NCBI RefSeq assembly: GCF_018617395.1
Contig: NZ_JACSKC010000001.1
Span: 744,001 to 808,000 of the forward strand
Reading direction: 5' to 3'
DNA: 64,000 nucleotides
From: Exiguobacterium sp. s48
GTDB taxonomy: Bacteria; Bacillota; Bacilli; Exiguobacteriales; Exiguobacteriaceae
Shown here: positions 16,261 through 26,154 of the stretch, piece after piece
Layout of the letters: each line of letters begins with the position of its first letter
Numbering within the stretch: the stretch's first letter is position 1
The notes under the pieces: model-generated
The model's database searches: none
Seen by the model: only the letters and a program-made list of their open reading frames with translations
What the model was told of the DNA's origin: nothing
Program-made: the position numbers and the translations under genes

Positions 16261-17372
16261 AGATTCAGTCCTGCGTTCACATCGCGGTCGTGATGGACCC
16301 CGCAATTCGGGCATGTCCATTCACGCAGGCTTAGATGCTTCACGTCTTTGTGTCGATGGCCGCAACCCGAACAGAGCTGGCTCGAGGCGAAGGTCTTCCC
16401 GACCTTCACGACGGTCTTCCCGTACCAGTCGGCCTTGTATTCAAGCATGCGGAAGAACTCCGACCAACTCACCTCGGAGATGGACTTGCTCAATTTGCGG
16501 TTCTTCTGCATTTTCTTCACCTGCAAGGTCTCGATACCGATGACGTCGTGATTTTTGACGATCTCGGTCGATACCTTGTGCAGGAAGTCTGTCCGCTTGT
16601 TGGCGATCTTCTCGTGGATACGGGCGACCTTCCGCTTCTGCTTCTGATAGTTCTTCGCCTCGGACAGTTTCACCTTCCTGTTCAAGGCGATGAGCTGACG
16701 ACGGGACAACTTCCGTTGCTCGCGCGCCAGCTTCTTCTCGAGCGTACGGAAATAACGGTCGTTTTGGTATACGGTTCCGTTTGACAGGATAGCGAAATTC
16801 TTCAGCCCGACGTCGACGCCGACGGATGAGCCGGTCTTCGGCAGTTCGTCGATCTCCTGCTCTGCGAGCAGGGACACGAAGTATTTGCCCGAAGCTGTAC
16901 GTCGGATCGTGGCGTTCAAGATACGCCCCTTGACCTGCTTCGAGTTGGCGAAACGAACCCACTTCAGCTTCGGGAGCTTGAGTTTGTTTCCGATGATCGA
17001 GATTTCGGGGATCTGATTATTCTTCTCGATATTCGTCTTGTATGATTGAACAGGGTTCCGCTTCGACTTGAAGCGAGGGCGCTCGTTCTGTTTCTTAAAG
17101 AAGCGTTCATAGGCGTCGGCGAGATGCTTGACGCTAGTCTGAAGGGAATGGCTGTCGACCTCTTTTAACCAGTCGAACTCCTGCTTCAGCAAAGGGATCT
17201 CTTTCGAACAAGATCCGTAGGAGAGTCCTTTACCAGTCGCTTGATAGGTTTCATCCCATTTCGCCAAGAAGTGGTTGAAGACGAAACGCGAACAACCGAT
17301 CGTCTTCGCAATCAGGATCTCCTGCTCTTTTGTCGGGTAGATTCTGAATTTGTAAGCCTTGTGTTTCAGCAT
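16200..17372 (-). CDS. tnpB: RNA-guided endonuclease TnpB
   Basis: A 390-residue TnpB, full length for the family. N-terminal helix-turn-helix region [12 protein letters not shown]; RuvC catalytic residues Asp in [10 protein letters not shown] (about residue 187), Glu in [10 protein letters not shown] (about 279) and Asp in HDRDVNAG (about 362); zinc ribbon [10 protein letters not shown]...CPNC between the last two. All look intact, so the protein could be active. TnpB with its omega RNA cuts DNA next to a short motif and helps the transposon persist at its donor site. ATG 17372 is preceded by AAGGAGGTGA; upstream frame has no ribosome site. Confidence 0.92.
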   Translation of the reverse strand: MLKHKAYKFRIYPTKEQEILIAKTIGCSRFVFNHFLAKWDETYQATGKGLSYGSCSKEIPLLKQEFDWLKEVDSHSLQTSVKHLADAYERFFKKQNERPRFKSKRNPVQSYKTNIEKNNQIPEISIIGNKLKLPKLKWVRFANSKQVKGRILNATIRRTASGKYFVSLLAEQEIDELPKTGSSVGVDVGLKNFAILSNGTVYQNDRYFRTLEKKLAREQRKLSRRQLIALNRKVKLSEAKNYQKQKRKVARIHEKIANKRTDFLHKVSTEIVKNHDVIGIETLQVKKMQKNRKLSKSISEVSWSEFFRMLEYKADWYGKTVVKVGKTFASSQLCSGCGHRHKDVKHLSLREWTCPNCGVHHDRDVNAGLNLKQEAERILAATTVGTTGLA

Positions 17373-17449
17373 GATGTTCACCTCCTTGAAGGTAGTATAC
17401 CCGAAAGGAGAGTGGGAGTACTCTCGCTTAATTTTGATAGAGATACGCA

Positions 17450-17482
17450 CGGCATCGTTCAGGAAGAACGGTGCCGTTTTTT
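17450..17482 (+). terminator. Terminator of the purine permease, displaced by the TnpB element
   Basis: An 11-bp stem (CGGCATCGTTC with GAACGGTGCCG, one G-T pair), 5-base loop and TTTTTT on plus. No plus-strand gene precedes it within 1.3 kb except the permease on the far side of the insertion, and it would lie about 20 bases from the permease stop if the element is removed. Confidence 0.8.
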
Positions 17483-17545
17483 GATTTGAAAAGACTCGTT
17501 CGTGCTATAATCGCAGTAATTTAAAGCGAACGTGGAGGGGATTGG

Positions 17546-18016
17546 ATGCAAGTTATTCAAGAATTCGCATCGTACACAGAATGGCTCAAGACGTTAGAAA
17601 AGCTGAGTGAATCTGATTGGAACAAACAGAGCGACTCGGAGAAGTGGTCCATAAAGCAAATCGTTCTACATATCGCCCATTGGGACAATCATCTGTTAAA
17701 TGTCATCATCCCATCGGTGAAGAACGGGGAAGGGATGATCTTCCCTGACTTTGACTCGTTCAACGCACGGGCGACGAAAAGGGCGGAGAAGTTATCGGGT
17801 GACGTCGTGTTGAAGGAATCACTACAAAGTCGACGAGCGCTCATCACTATGCTCGAGTCCTTAAGTGAAGAAGCGCTGACCTATAAAACGACAGCGAATG
17901 GTGTCTCCCATGATCCGCATCAAGGTGTCCCATATTCACTAGATGTGATCATCGGGGAGTTCGTCGAGCATGACCGACACCATATGAAGCAAGTCGAGTC
18001 TATTCTCAAGCGATGA
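17546..18016 (+). CDS. DinB-like four-helix protein
   Basis: A 156-residue protein of the DinB/YfiT superfamily. It has the three metal-ligand histidines in typical places: HIAHWDNHL near residue 45 and HDRHHMKQVESIL at the C-terminus. Many members are thiol-dependent transferases using bacillithiol, others are stress-induced; the exact reaction is unknown. GGAGGGGA lies before the ATG. Single-gene unit. Confidence 0.75.
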   Translation: MQVIQEFASYTEWLKTLEKLSESDWNKQSDSEKWSIKQIVLHIAHWDNHLLNVIIPSVKNGEGMIFPDFDSFNARATKRAEKLSGDVVLKESLQSRRALITMLESLSEEALTYKTTANGVSHDPHQGVPYSLDVIIGEFVEHDRHHMKQVESILKR

Positions 18017-18043
18017 AAAAATTTATGAGTCTATAGATCAACT

Positions 18044-18067
18044 GCTCGTTCAATGAACGGGCTTTTT
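18044..18067 (+). terminator. Rho-independent terminator
   Basis: Eight-bp stem GCTCGTTC/GAACGGGC, 3-base loop, then TTTTT; 27 bases after the DinB-like gene. Confidence 0.8.
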
Positions 18068-18152
18068 CTCTTGTCTGAAAATAACTGAATATTCCGCTAA
18101 TCCTTGTGCTATAATCCTTTTAAATCCATTTCCAAGAAAAGGTATTAAATCT

Positions 18153-18218
18153 ATGAGGGGAGCCGTATATCAGATGAACGCGATCAAGCCGACTATACAT
18201 AAACGGATACACCCATGA
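18153..18218 (+). CDS. Possible leader peptide overlapping the next start codon
   Basis: A 21-codon frame (or 14 codons from ATG 18174) whose stop TGA (18216-18218) overlaps the ATG (18215) of the DUF4129 gene in the form ATGA. The DUF4129 gene has no ribosome site of its own, so this short frame may deliver ribosomes to it. AAAAGG lies 10 bases before the first ATG. The peptide ends in a basic HKRIHP. It may be only a coupling device; no function is claimed. Confidence 0.4.
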   Translation: MRGAVYQMNAIKPTIHKRIHP

Positions 18219-18985
18219 AGCAAGCAAAAACACTCTTTGTATCAGGGGTTCTATTCTCCTTACTAATTGTCGCCCTCATCTCCTATTCCGGTCAACTGGG
18301 ATACCGTTACTACCAATCATTAGATATCTCAGGGAGCGAGATTACGAGTTGGGTCACCGACTGTCATGACAAACGAAAATTTTTAGGGATTTTCGAAGTG
18401 ACGGATGTCGACTTTTGGTGTGGGGATGCGCCATATGAAGAACCAGAAGGGAACGGTCCAGACGGAGCAATGATTGACTCAGAAGAGGATTCAGGTGGTA
18501 CACCGAAAGAGCGGATCAAGGACCAATCCCCATCTTACGGAAACCCCTCATCAGAAGAGTCGAACAACGTCTCCTACCTCCCATACATGATTACCGGACT
18601 GCTTATCTTGCTCGGATGGTGGCTCTGGAAAAGACGACGCCCCTCGAAGAAACAAAGCGAGGAGGGAGAGTTAGATATCGAGGATCACTCGCTAGTGACT
18701 TCTGACAACGCGTCGATGCAGATAAACCGAACAGTTCATCCATTACCAGCATCGGCTATCCGAAAGCAGTTGATTCAATTCGAAGCAGCGTTACCTCCAT
18801 ATAAACGTCGTCGCCCGTATGAGACGTTGTCGACTTGGGCGAAACGAATCGAGCTCGATGCATCCCTACTTACCTATTTAGAGATACGTTATGACGAAGG
18901 CGACATCTCACCACAACGTGAGCGAGCGTTCACCCAACAACTTGACGAATACCTACTACGCACACAAAAGGAGTCGAACTCATGA
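18215..18985 (+). CDS. DUF4129-type membrane protein of a MoxR cassette
   Basis: A 256-residue protein: N-terminal membrane helix (about 7-27), an extracytoplasmic acidic, proline/serine-rich segment, a second helix (about 127-143), then a cytoplasmic tail ending in a DUF4129-like domain (AIRKQLIQFEAAL...YETLSTWAKRI...LEIRYDEG). It overlaps the MoxR gene by 4 bases. In other bacteria DUF4129, MoxR and DUF58 proteins are encoded together, often with a transglutaminase-like TgpA, and are thought to assemble or switch on an envelope complex. No transglutaminase is present here. The start has no ribosome site and depends on a short upstream frame. Confidence 0.7.
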   Translation: MKQAKTLFVSGVLFSLLIVALISYSGQLGYRYYQSLDISGSEITSWVTDCHDKRKFLGIFEVTDVDFWCGDAPYEEPEGNGPDGAMIDSEEDSGGTPKERIKDQSPSYGNPSSEESNNVSYLPYMITGLLILLGWWLWKRRRPSKKQSEEGELDIEDHSLVTSDNASMQINRTVHPLPASAIRKQLIQFEAALPPYKRRRPYETLSTWAKRIELDASLLTYLEIRYDEGDISPQRERAFTQQLDEYLLRTQKESNS

Positions 18986-19905
18986 CCATCCGACACGTAT
19001 TGGATCAATTAGACCGCATTTACCTCGGTAAACCAGAAATCACAAAATTATGTTGCACAGCCTTATTGGCGAACGGACATATTTTGCTAGAGGATGTGCC
19101 TGGGACGGGGAAGACGTTACTTGCGAAAAGCATCGCCAAAAGCTTTGAGGCAGACTTCGCCCGAATTCAATTCACAGCCGATTTGCTACCTTCTGACATC
19201 ATCGGTTCAGACTTCTTCAATATGCAGACCCAAACGTTCGAGAACCGCACCGGACCGATCTTCACGAATATTTTACTCATCGATGAAGTGAACCGCGCCG
19301 TTCCGAGAACGCAATCCGCCTTGCTTGAAGCGATGGAAGAACGCCAAGTTTCTATCGGTGGCGTCACGTATCAACTACCGAAACCATTCTTCGTCATCGC
19401 GACGCAAAACCCGATCGAGTCGGCGGGAACGTTCACGCTACCGGACGCCCAACTCGACCGCTTCCTCATGTCCCTTCAAGTCGGATATCCAGGGGCAGAT
19501 GAAGAACGGAACTTGATTCTACAGACGATTTCAAAGACAAGACAGACAGTGCATGCCTTGATGACGAATGAAGCTTTTTTAGAAGCACAAGAAGAAGTCG
19601 AGAATATCCGGATTCATGAAGATGTCGTCACGTATTTGCTCGCACTCATCCACGAGACGAGACAACACCCGTTAGTCGAAGTCGGGGCGAGCCCACGGGC
19701 GACGCTCGCGCTCGTCAAGGCCTCACAAGCTTATGCGTACTTGAACGATCGTCAGTTTGTCACACCTGAAGATGTTCAAGCCGTTGCGCTACATGTCCTC
19801 TCGCACCGATTGACCCTCACCCTTGAAGGGGATATCAAATCGACGAAGCGACAAGTGTTGGTGGACGTACTCGAGTCCGTAACTGTCCCAGTCGAAAAGG
19901 TGTAA
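18982..19905 (+). CDS. MoxR-family AAA+ ATPase, copy 1
   Basis: A 307-residue AAA+ ATPase. Walker A GTGKT at residues 41-45, Walker B LLIDEVNRA, sensor ATQNPIESAGTFTLPDAQLDRF, and the C-terminal lid with GASPRATLAL. This is the MoxR proper group, which acts as a chaperone or remodelling ATPase for protein complexes. It overlaps the preceding DUF4129 gene by 4 bases and is followed by DUF58 after 2 bases. It is paralogous to the copy at 38.7-39.7 kb. Confidence 0.92.
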   Translation: MTIRHVLDQLDRIYLGKPEITKLCCTALLANGHILLEDVPGTGKTLLAKSIAKSFEADFARIQFTADLLPSDIIGSDFFNMQTQTFENRTGPIFTNILLIDEVNRAVPRTQSALLEAMEERQVSIGGVTYQLPKPFFVIATQNPIESAGTFTLPDAQLDRFLMSLQVGYPGADEERNLILQTISKTRQTVHALMTNEAFLEAQEEVENIRIHEDVVTYLLALIHETRQHPLVEVGASPRATLALVKASQAYAYLNDRQFVTPEDVQAVALHVLSHRLTLTLEGDIKSTKRQVLVDVLESVTVPVEKV

Positions 19906-19907
19906 CG

Positions 19908-20969
19908 ATGCGACAGGTCGAAATCAGTACACCGTCCATTCTTCAGGACCAACTTTGGCCGGCTTATGTCAGTCTCGGTTTTCTCACCATGTGGATGCCT
20001 TATGTATGGCCCATCGCATATGTATGCGGAGGATTATTAATCGTCATGTTCATCCGGAAACGAATCATTCGAACACTTTCAAACGAAGTCTCATTTTCCA
20101 TCCGACAGAAAGAAGATCTCTTGTTCATTGACGATGAGACATCATGTATCGTCCGTATTGAGGGGTATGAGCGAATCATTGCCCTCGGCGTTCCGCTATT
20201 GATTCGACTAGAGGGTAATGAACGGATGGTATTCGAGGACGGGTCACAGGCATACGACACAAGGATCGAACAGGAAATACATCATGTGAGCGTCTCGGCT
20301 GTGAACCGTGGACCTGCTTCGATTCATACGTGTGTGATGCGTGTCACGTTACCGTTTTATTTAGGTACTCTTTTTTTCACGGATGAGGAGATGGATATGC
20401 CCTCATGGATTGTGTTACCTACCATCACGAAGTCACCAATCACCGAATCTCGCATGATTCGGATGGGTGACCGTATCGTCAAGCACTCCCCGTTGAACGA
20501 TCCGTTGATGATTCAGAGTGCAAAACGATATGAGAAGGAACCGGCTAAACAGATTGACTGGGTCGCCACTTCAAAAGTCGGTCATGTACAGGCAAAAGTG
20601 TTCGAACGACAAAATCTCGACACGTTCACGATTTCCCTTGATTTGAGCGGTCCGCTCGGGAACGGGCTCCATGCGCAATACGAAGACTTGATTCAACAGA
20701 CGGCGTATTGGGTCTCTTACTTGATCAAAGAAGATTGTAAAGTGGAACTGTTAATCAACCGACTCGACAAAAACAACCAAGTCGACCGTGTTACACTGGG
20801 AGAAGGAAGAAAACAATTACGGCTCATTCTCGTCCGACTGGCGAAGATTCATGAATCGAACGCGTTTGTTGCATCATCGCGATTCACGTCATATGTCAGT
20901 CGTCACAAACAGCCGCACGCCGAATTGATTCAAATAAACCAGAGGATATTGTTAAAATCATCCGGCTGA
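19908..20969 (+). CDS. DUF58 protein of MoxR cassette 1
   Basis: A 353-residue protein with an N-terminal pair of membrane helices (about 15-50), then the DUF58 core. The usual DUF58 motif (RxYxPGDxxRxIxW) survives as HSPLNDPLM...KRYEKEPAKQIDWVATSK near residues 186-220, so the sequence is diverged. DUF58 proteins have a von Willebrand A-like fold and pair with MoxR ATPases. The C-terminal half contains the expected SLDLSGPLGNG strand. Last gene of the cassette; no clear terminator after it. Confidence 0.75.
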   Translation: MRQVEISTPSILQDQLWPAYVSLGFLTMWMPYVWPIAYVCGGLLIVMFIRKRIIRTLSNEVSFSIRQKEDLLFIDDETSCIVRIEGYERIIALGVPLLIRLEGNERMVFEDGSQAYDTRIEQEIHHVSVSAVNRGPASIHTCVMRVTLPFYLGTLFFTDEEMDMPSWIVLPTITKSPITESRMIRMGDRIVKHSPLNDPLMIQSAKRYEKEPAKQIDWVATSKVGHVQAKVFERQNLDTFTISLDLSGPLGNGLHAQYEDLIQQTAYWVSYLIKEDCKVELLINRLDKNNQVDRVTLGEGRKQLRLILVRLAKIHESNAFVASSRFTSYVSRHKQPHAELIQINQRILLKSSG

Positions 20970-21068
20970 CCAAGAGAGAATTGGATGTAATCAAAATGTA
21001 TCCCATAGAAAATATTGTTTTGACATTGCCTTCATTTACGAATTGGATATTCAGGAGACGGAGTAACT

Positions 21069-21785
21069 ATGAAATTGGATGATTTTCAAGAAAAGGGTGA
21101 TTTGTCTGAATCGGTCGTGCTACCGCGTCACGCTTTGGAAGAAGGTGAAGCTCTTCTCCTGATTCAGCGACATTTGCAGAGTATGGCATTCCCGCTACAA
21201 ATAAGACGAAAACAGATTCTAAAACCATCGAAAAAGCGACACTTCTTTTTTGCACATACCAAAGAGGAGAATGTGACAACTAAAGTCATTGATAGTGTCG
21301 AGACATTAGAACCGGAATTAACTTTCTCTTCGAATGAGGTGCTTGTCCTCTATATAGGAGGAGGTTGGGTCGTAAGCTATTACGAAGACGGGTTGACGCT
21401 TCAAGGAAACCAAGTGAAACGTGTCGCGACAACTGGTATTGTTCAAATGGAGACATTTTTTGAACATGTGGTTAGAGGCACGTTTCCCATCAAATTGGCG
21501 TTTGGTTTAGGTGGGACGTTTGCTCCATTTGAAAACGTGTTTCGCTTTATATTGCATAACCCAGACTGGAAGGGATTGATTGAAGACGAGTTATTGCCTC
21601 AGCTTCAGATTCCGAAGGCGAAGAATGTGTGGCAGTCTCTCTCACATCCGACATACGAGCAGACGCTCGAGACGTTCACTATTGAATTTCATCCAAATAT
21701 ACTAGGGAATTTCATACTTGCACATGATGCTAACGATACGTACTATTTCATTGATCATGTGAATGGGGATATCAAGATTTTTTGA
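21069..21785 (+). CDS. Hypothetical protein
   Basis: A 238-residue soluble protein that I do not recognise. It is lower in GC than its neighbours. Features: a basic stretch KKRHFFFAHTKEE near residue 60, a central strand VLVLYIGGGWVVSYYEDG, and a C-terminal acidic-aromatic region. GGAG lies before the ATG. Together with the next gene (SUFU-like) it resembles the small, variable proteins often found in immunity clusters of Bacillota, but that is only context. Confidence 0.5.
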   Translation: MKLDDFQEKGDLSESVVLPRHALEEGEALLLIQRHLQSMAFPLQIRRKQILKPSKKRHFFFAHTKEENVTTKVIDSVETLEPELTFSSNEVLVLYIGGGWVVSYYEDGLTLQGNQVKRVATTGIVQMETFFEHVVRGTFPIKLAFGLGGTFAPFENVFRFILHNPDWKGLIEDELLPQLQIPKAKNVWQSLSHPTYEQTLETFTIEFHPNILGNFILAHDANDTYYFIDHVNGDIKIF

Positions 21786-21900
21786 GTAATCCATTTAGAT
21801 ATGAAGAAGCGTACATCAAAATCGTGTCAATCGATTTAGTCCATCAAACTCAATTCCCGAATCAAACAGTACACCAGTTATGAGAAAGCAGGAATGGAAA

Positions 21901-22452
21901 ATGAACTATTTAGAACATCTAGAAAAGCATTGCGGCACCTTCGTCAGCGGATTTGATATCCCTGACTTATTAGAAGATGCTGTACAAATCATCGAGCTTG
22001 AAGAAGAGTCCTCAAAATTAACAAGTATCTCGACATTAGGCCTACATTGGCATGCACTTCAATTCGAAGACGGCTCAACCGTACGTCAGGAATTATTGTT
22101 TCGTTTCATACAACAGCATGCCAAAGAAGAGTTTATTGAATTGATGTGGCAGCTGACCGATCATGCGTTGGGAACGCACCGGGCGTTCGAGTTGGGGGAA
22201 CTCTATAAATTGCCTGAGGGATTGCTTGAACAATATTCATTTTCTTCGGTCTATGTGACTGCACCTTTTTACTCAGATGAGTCGTTCATCACATATGAGC
22301 ACGAGGATCAAAGCGTGTTAGTTGTTTGGTTTGTACCGATTCATCCTTCAGAAGAACAATTTATCGAAGAACACGGAACCGAACCATTTGACGAGCTCTT
22401 ATATGAGACAGATTACGAGTTACTCGACATGAATCGAAAAAAACTCATCTAA
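21901..22452 (+). CDS. Suppressor-of-fused (SUFU) domain protein
   Basis: A 183-residue protein covering one SUFU-like domain: conserved GLHWHALQFEDGS strand, the LPEGLLEQYSFSSVYVTAPF middle and the C-terminal VLVVWFVPIHPSEEQFIEEHG segment that defines bacterial SUFU proteins. In bacteria this domain is frequent among immunity proteins of polymorphic toxin systems; no toxin gene is present here. ATG 21901 is preferred to 21880 because AGGA sits just before it. Ends 5 bases before a strong terminator. Confidence 0.6.
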   Translation: MNYLEHLEKHCGTFVSGFDIPDLLEDAVQIIELEEESSKLTSISTLGLHWHALQFEDGSTVRQELLFRFIQQHAKEEFIELMWQLTDHALGTHRAFELGELYKLPEGLLEQYSFSSVYVTAPFYSDESFITYEHEDQSVLVVWFVPIHPSEEQFIEEHGTEPFDELLYETDYELLDMNRKKLI

Positions 22453-22457
22453 CGAAC

Positions 22458-22483
22458 AACCCCTCATGCGCGCATGAGGGGTT
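22458..22483. terminator. Bidirectional terminator between convergent genes
   Basis: A perfect palindromic stem (AACCCCTCATGCG with CGCATGAGGGGTT) between the SUFU gene on plus and the GntR gene on minus; T-rich on plus. Confidence 0.8.
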
Positions 22484-22486
22484 TCT

Positions 22487-23197
22487 TCACATATAGGGAC
22501 CGTTCGCCTGAATGACGAACTGGGAATGTGCGTAGTGGTAGGTGATTCGTGAATAGTCGAAAGGCTTCCCGTTCGTCAGATGAAAGATGGTTTCGATGCG
22601 AAGTGTCGGGTCATTCTCTTGCAATCCGAGGTTGCCTGCTTCCACTTCCGACAATCGATCGACCTGTAGATACATGTCAGAAAACCCAATCGTGACGCCG
22701 AGCGCCGATTGCACGTAATCGAAAATCGAGTCCGCCACAATCTCGCGGTTCAAATAAGGAACGATGGCTTTCACATAATAGGATTCCTCATGACAGAGCA
22801 CTTCCCCGTCCACATATCTCACCCGTTCGACCCGATACACTTCGTCAGACACGCCAATCCCGAGGTTCTCGGCCACCAACGCATCTGGTTTCAAGACAGA
22901 CACATCGATCACATCAGACGTCAAGACACGGTCTCCGAGACTGCTCTTGAATCCTTGGGTGGAGAAGAGGCTCATATAGCCGGGTCGATTATGTCGTCTG
23001 ACAAAGATGCCGCTTCCCCGCAGTTGAAAGATGACCCCTTTTCGTTCGAGCAGCTCTAATGCTTTCGTAATCGTACTCTTACTTACTGCGTATTGACTCA
23101 TCATCTGCTCAAGGACAGGTAGCTTATCACCTTGTTTTAACTGTTGTTCGTTAATATATTGTTCGATTTCGTTCGCAATTTGTTGGTATTTTAGCAT
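22487..23197 (-). CDS. GntR/HutC-family regulator (UTRA domain)
   Basis: A 236-residue repressor. N-terminal winged helix (residues 1-70, with GDKLPVLEQMMSQYAVSKST) and C-terminal UTRA ligand domain ending in SRITYHYAHSQF, the HutC subgroup plan. Such proteins sense phosphorylated sugars. It is divergent from the 6-phospho-beta-glucosidase gene, and the 18-bp palindrome in that promoter is its likely operator. The second ATG (23197) is chosen because GAGGA fits it better than the first (23203). Confidence 0.85.
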   Translation of the reverse strand: MLKYQQIANEIEQYINEQQLKQGDKLPVLEQMMSQYAVSKSTITKALELLERKGVIFQLRGSGIFVRRHNRPGYMSLFSTQGFKSSLGDRVLTSDVIDVSVLKPDALVAENLGIGVSDEVYRVERVRYVDGEVLCHEESYYVKAIVPYLNREIVADSIFDYVQSALGVTIGFSDMYLQVDRLSEVEAGNLGLQENDPTLRIETIFHLTNGKPFDYSRITYHYAHSQFVIQANGPYM

Positions 23198-23224
23198 GGT
23201 CATTCCTCACTTTTTCGTCACTGA

Positions 23225-24772
<1,548 letters not shown>

Positions 24773-24780
24773 ATAAGATG

Positions 24781-24821
24781 AGCAAAGAACTGTGAAATGT
24801 CTGCAGGTCTTTGCTTTTTTT
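24781..24821 (+). terminator. Rho-independent terminator
   Basis: Eight-bp stem AGCAAAGA/TCTTTGCT with a 19-base loop, then TTTTTT, 8 bases after the glucosidase. The next gene's -10 (TATAAT, 24825-24830) follows at once. Confidence 0.7.
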
Positions 24822-24861
24822 CGCTATAATGTAGAAAATGACGATCCAGGAGGGAAGGCTG

Positions 24862-25671
24862 ATGCAAGTGAAGCAACATGGGCCAGTGACAGCCGTTTGC
24901 GCGAAAGTGAAGAACGGTCCATTCGAGATGTCGATGTACGTCTATTATATCGACGGCATGATCATCGATACGGGGACACGCACGATGCTACCCGCTCTCC
25001 AACCCTTTTATGAGTCGGTCCCGATCGATCTCGTCAGCATCACCCACCCACATGAAGACCACATTGGAACGGCGGCATGGCTTGAGCGGACATATGGTGT
25101 CCCTATTTACATACGAGAGTCCGCCAGGGACATGTGTCAGACAGGGTTAGAAATCCCTGATTACCGTGCGCGTTTCTCAGGAGACCCGGAACCGTTTCAG
25201 CCGATCGCCTATCATGAAAATCAGATCACGTCAGAACATCATACTTATCATGTGATTCATACACCCGGTCATGAGCCGAATCATGTCGTCTTATATGATG
25301 AGGAGAACGGTCGACTGTTCTCGGGTGATTTGTTCGTCCATCCGTATCCGAAGGTGATGATTCCAGAGGAGTCGGTCCCTGAACAGATTCGTTCGCTCAA
25401 GCGTGTCCTGTCCCTCGATTTTGATGAAGTATATTGTCAGCATGCCGGGCGTCTCGACGAAGGCCGGGCGCAACTGAAAAAGAAACTCGAATACCTCGAG
25501 CGATTGACCGATGACGTGATCATCAAAACCGCTGCGGGATATTCGATTGACGACATCAATGCTCAGCTCTTTCCTGACCCGTCGCCGCTCGTCCAAATCT
25601 CCAAGCGGGATTATGACTCCAGACATATGATTTCAAGTATTCTTCGGGAAGTCTACGAACAACTTCGTTGA
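24862..25671 (+). CDS. Metallo-beta-lactamase-fold hydrolase
   Basis: A 269-residue MBL protein. Metal-binding motif THPHEDHIG (about residues 62-70), later histidine in HTPGHEPNH, aspartate in FSGDLFVHPYP and a C-terminal helical extension of about 70 residues. This extension is like that of small bacterial MBL hydrolases of unknown substrate. AGGAGGGAAGG precedes ATG 24862; the earlier in-frame ATG at 24838 lacks a ribosome site. It has its own -10 at 24825-24830. Confidence 0.8.
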   Translation: MQVKQHGPVTAVCAKVKNGPFEMSMYVYYIDGMIIDTGTRTMLPALQPFYESVPIDLVSITHPHEDHIGTAAWLERTYGVPIYIRESARDMCQTGLEIPDYRARFSGDPEPFQPIAYHENQITSEHHTYHVIHTPGHEPNHVVLYDEENGRLFSGDLFVHPYPKVMIPEESVPEQIRSLKRVLSLDFDEVYCQHAGRLDEGRAQLKKKLEYLERLTDDVIIKTAAGYSIDDINAQLFPDPSPLVQISKRDYDSRHMISSILREVYEQLR

Positions 25672-25712
25672 CAGAAGATGAATCACCTTGTATTCTGAAT
25701 ACAGGATTAAAC

Positions 25713-25728
25713 GTTTAAACTTTTAAAC
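25713..25728 (+). promoter_or_regulatory. ArsR-type operator, first copy
   Basis: Inverted repeat GTTTAA-ACTT-TTAAAC, 12 bases before the ArsR start. The same GTTTAA-N4-TTAAAC element recurs before the SDR gene at 26112-26127, so the regulator probably controls both itself and the SDR gene. Confidence 0.65.
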
Positions 25729-25740
25729 GGAGTGAGGATT

Positions 25741-26064
25741 ATGAAACGAACAGATGTAACACCCGAAGTATCGCTATCTTTATTTGAAGATGCGATCCCG
25801 TTGTTTCAAGTATTAGCCGACGTCAATCGGCAACGGATCATCGTCGAGATCGCCAAACATGAACGCTTGAACGTCAATCAGATTGATGAAAAAATCGAGT
25901 TGTCTCGACCGGCCATCTCACATCATCTCAAACTATTGCGACAAGCGGGCATCGTCGCATCAGAGAAAGTCGGGACAGAGAATTTTTACTATCTGACACT
26001 CGAAGAAGCCGTCGGACTGCTGAAGGCACTGACACGTGCAATCGAAGATGAATGTATCTTGTGA
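25741..26064 (+). CDS. ArsR-family transcriptional regulator
   Basis: A 107-residue winged-helix repressor. FQVLADVNRQRIIVEIAKHE and the recognition helix region LSRPAISHHLKLLRQAGIV are classic for ArsR/SmtB proteins. No cysteine metal site (ELCVCDL) is present; the only cysteine is at the C-terminus, so the signal is probably not arsenic. GGAGTGAGG precedes the ATG. The adjacent SDR gene shares its operator sequence. Confidence 0.85.
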   Translation: MKRTDVTPEVSLSLFEDAIPLFQVLADVNRQRIIVEIAKHERLNVNQIDEKIELSRPAISHHLKLLRQAGIVASEKVGTENFYYLTLEEAVGLLKALTRAIEDECIL

Positions 26065-26111
26065 CCCTTTCTTTTTGGAAACAGAGAGAAAGGCTTCATT
26101 TTCACCAATGC

Positions 26112-26127
26112 GTTTAAGAGTTTAAAC
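26112..26127 (+). promoter_or_regulatory. ArsR-type operator, second copy
   Basis: Inverted repeat GTTTAA-GAGT-TTAAAC upstream of the SDR gene, with a further ATAAAC half-site at 26130-26135. Identical in both arms to the element at 25713-25728. Confidence 0.65.
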
Positions 26128-26154
26128 ATATAAACATTATTAAGGAGAATGAAT

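Larger units (their letters stand above)
16125..17433 (-). mobile_element. IS200/IS605-superfamily element, IS1341 type (tnpB only)
   Basis: About 1309 bp with one gene, tnpB, and no Y1 transposase tnpA. The right end has an imperfect subterminal palindrome (stem 16133-16141 with 16155-16163) and ends TTCAA on the minus strand. The left end has a hairpin near 17408-17424 and abuts ATCAA (plus TTGAT, 17434-17438). Removing 16125-17433 rebuilds a continuous ...CTGGTTTTGATAG junction in which the permease stop codon is unchanged and its terminator follows 14 bases later. These ends are inferred from that reconstruction. Movement would need TnpA from elsewhere. Confidence 0.75.

Noticed and set aside
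16441-16962. 173-codon frame inside tnpB on the same strand
   Set aside because: It is a shadow of tnpB in another frame, with skewed composition and no start signal.
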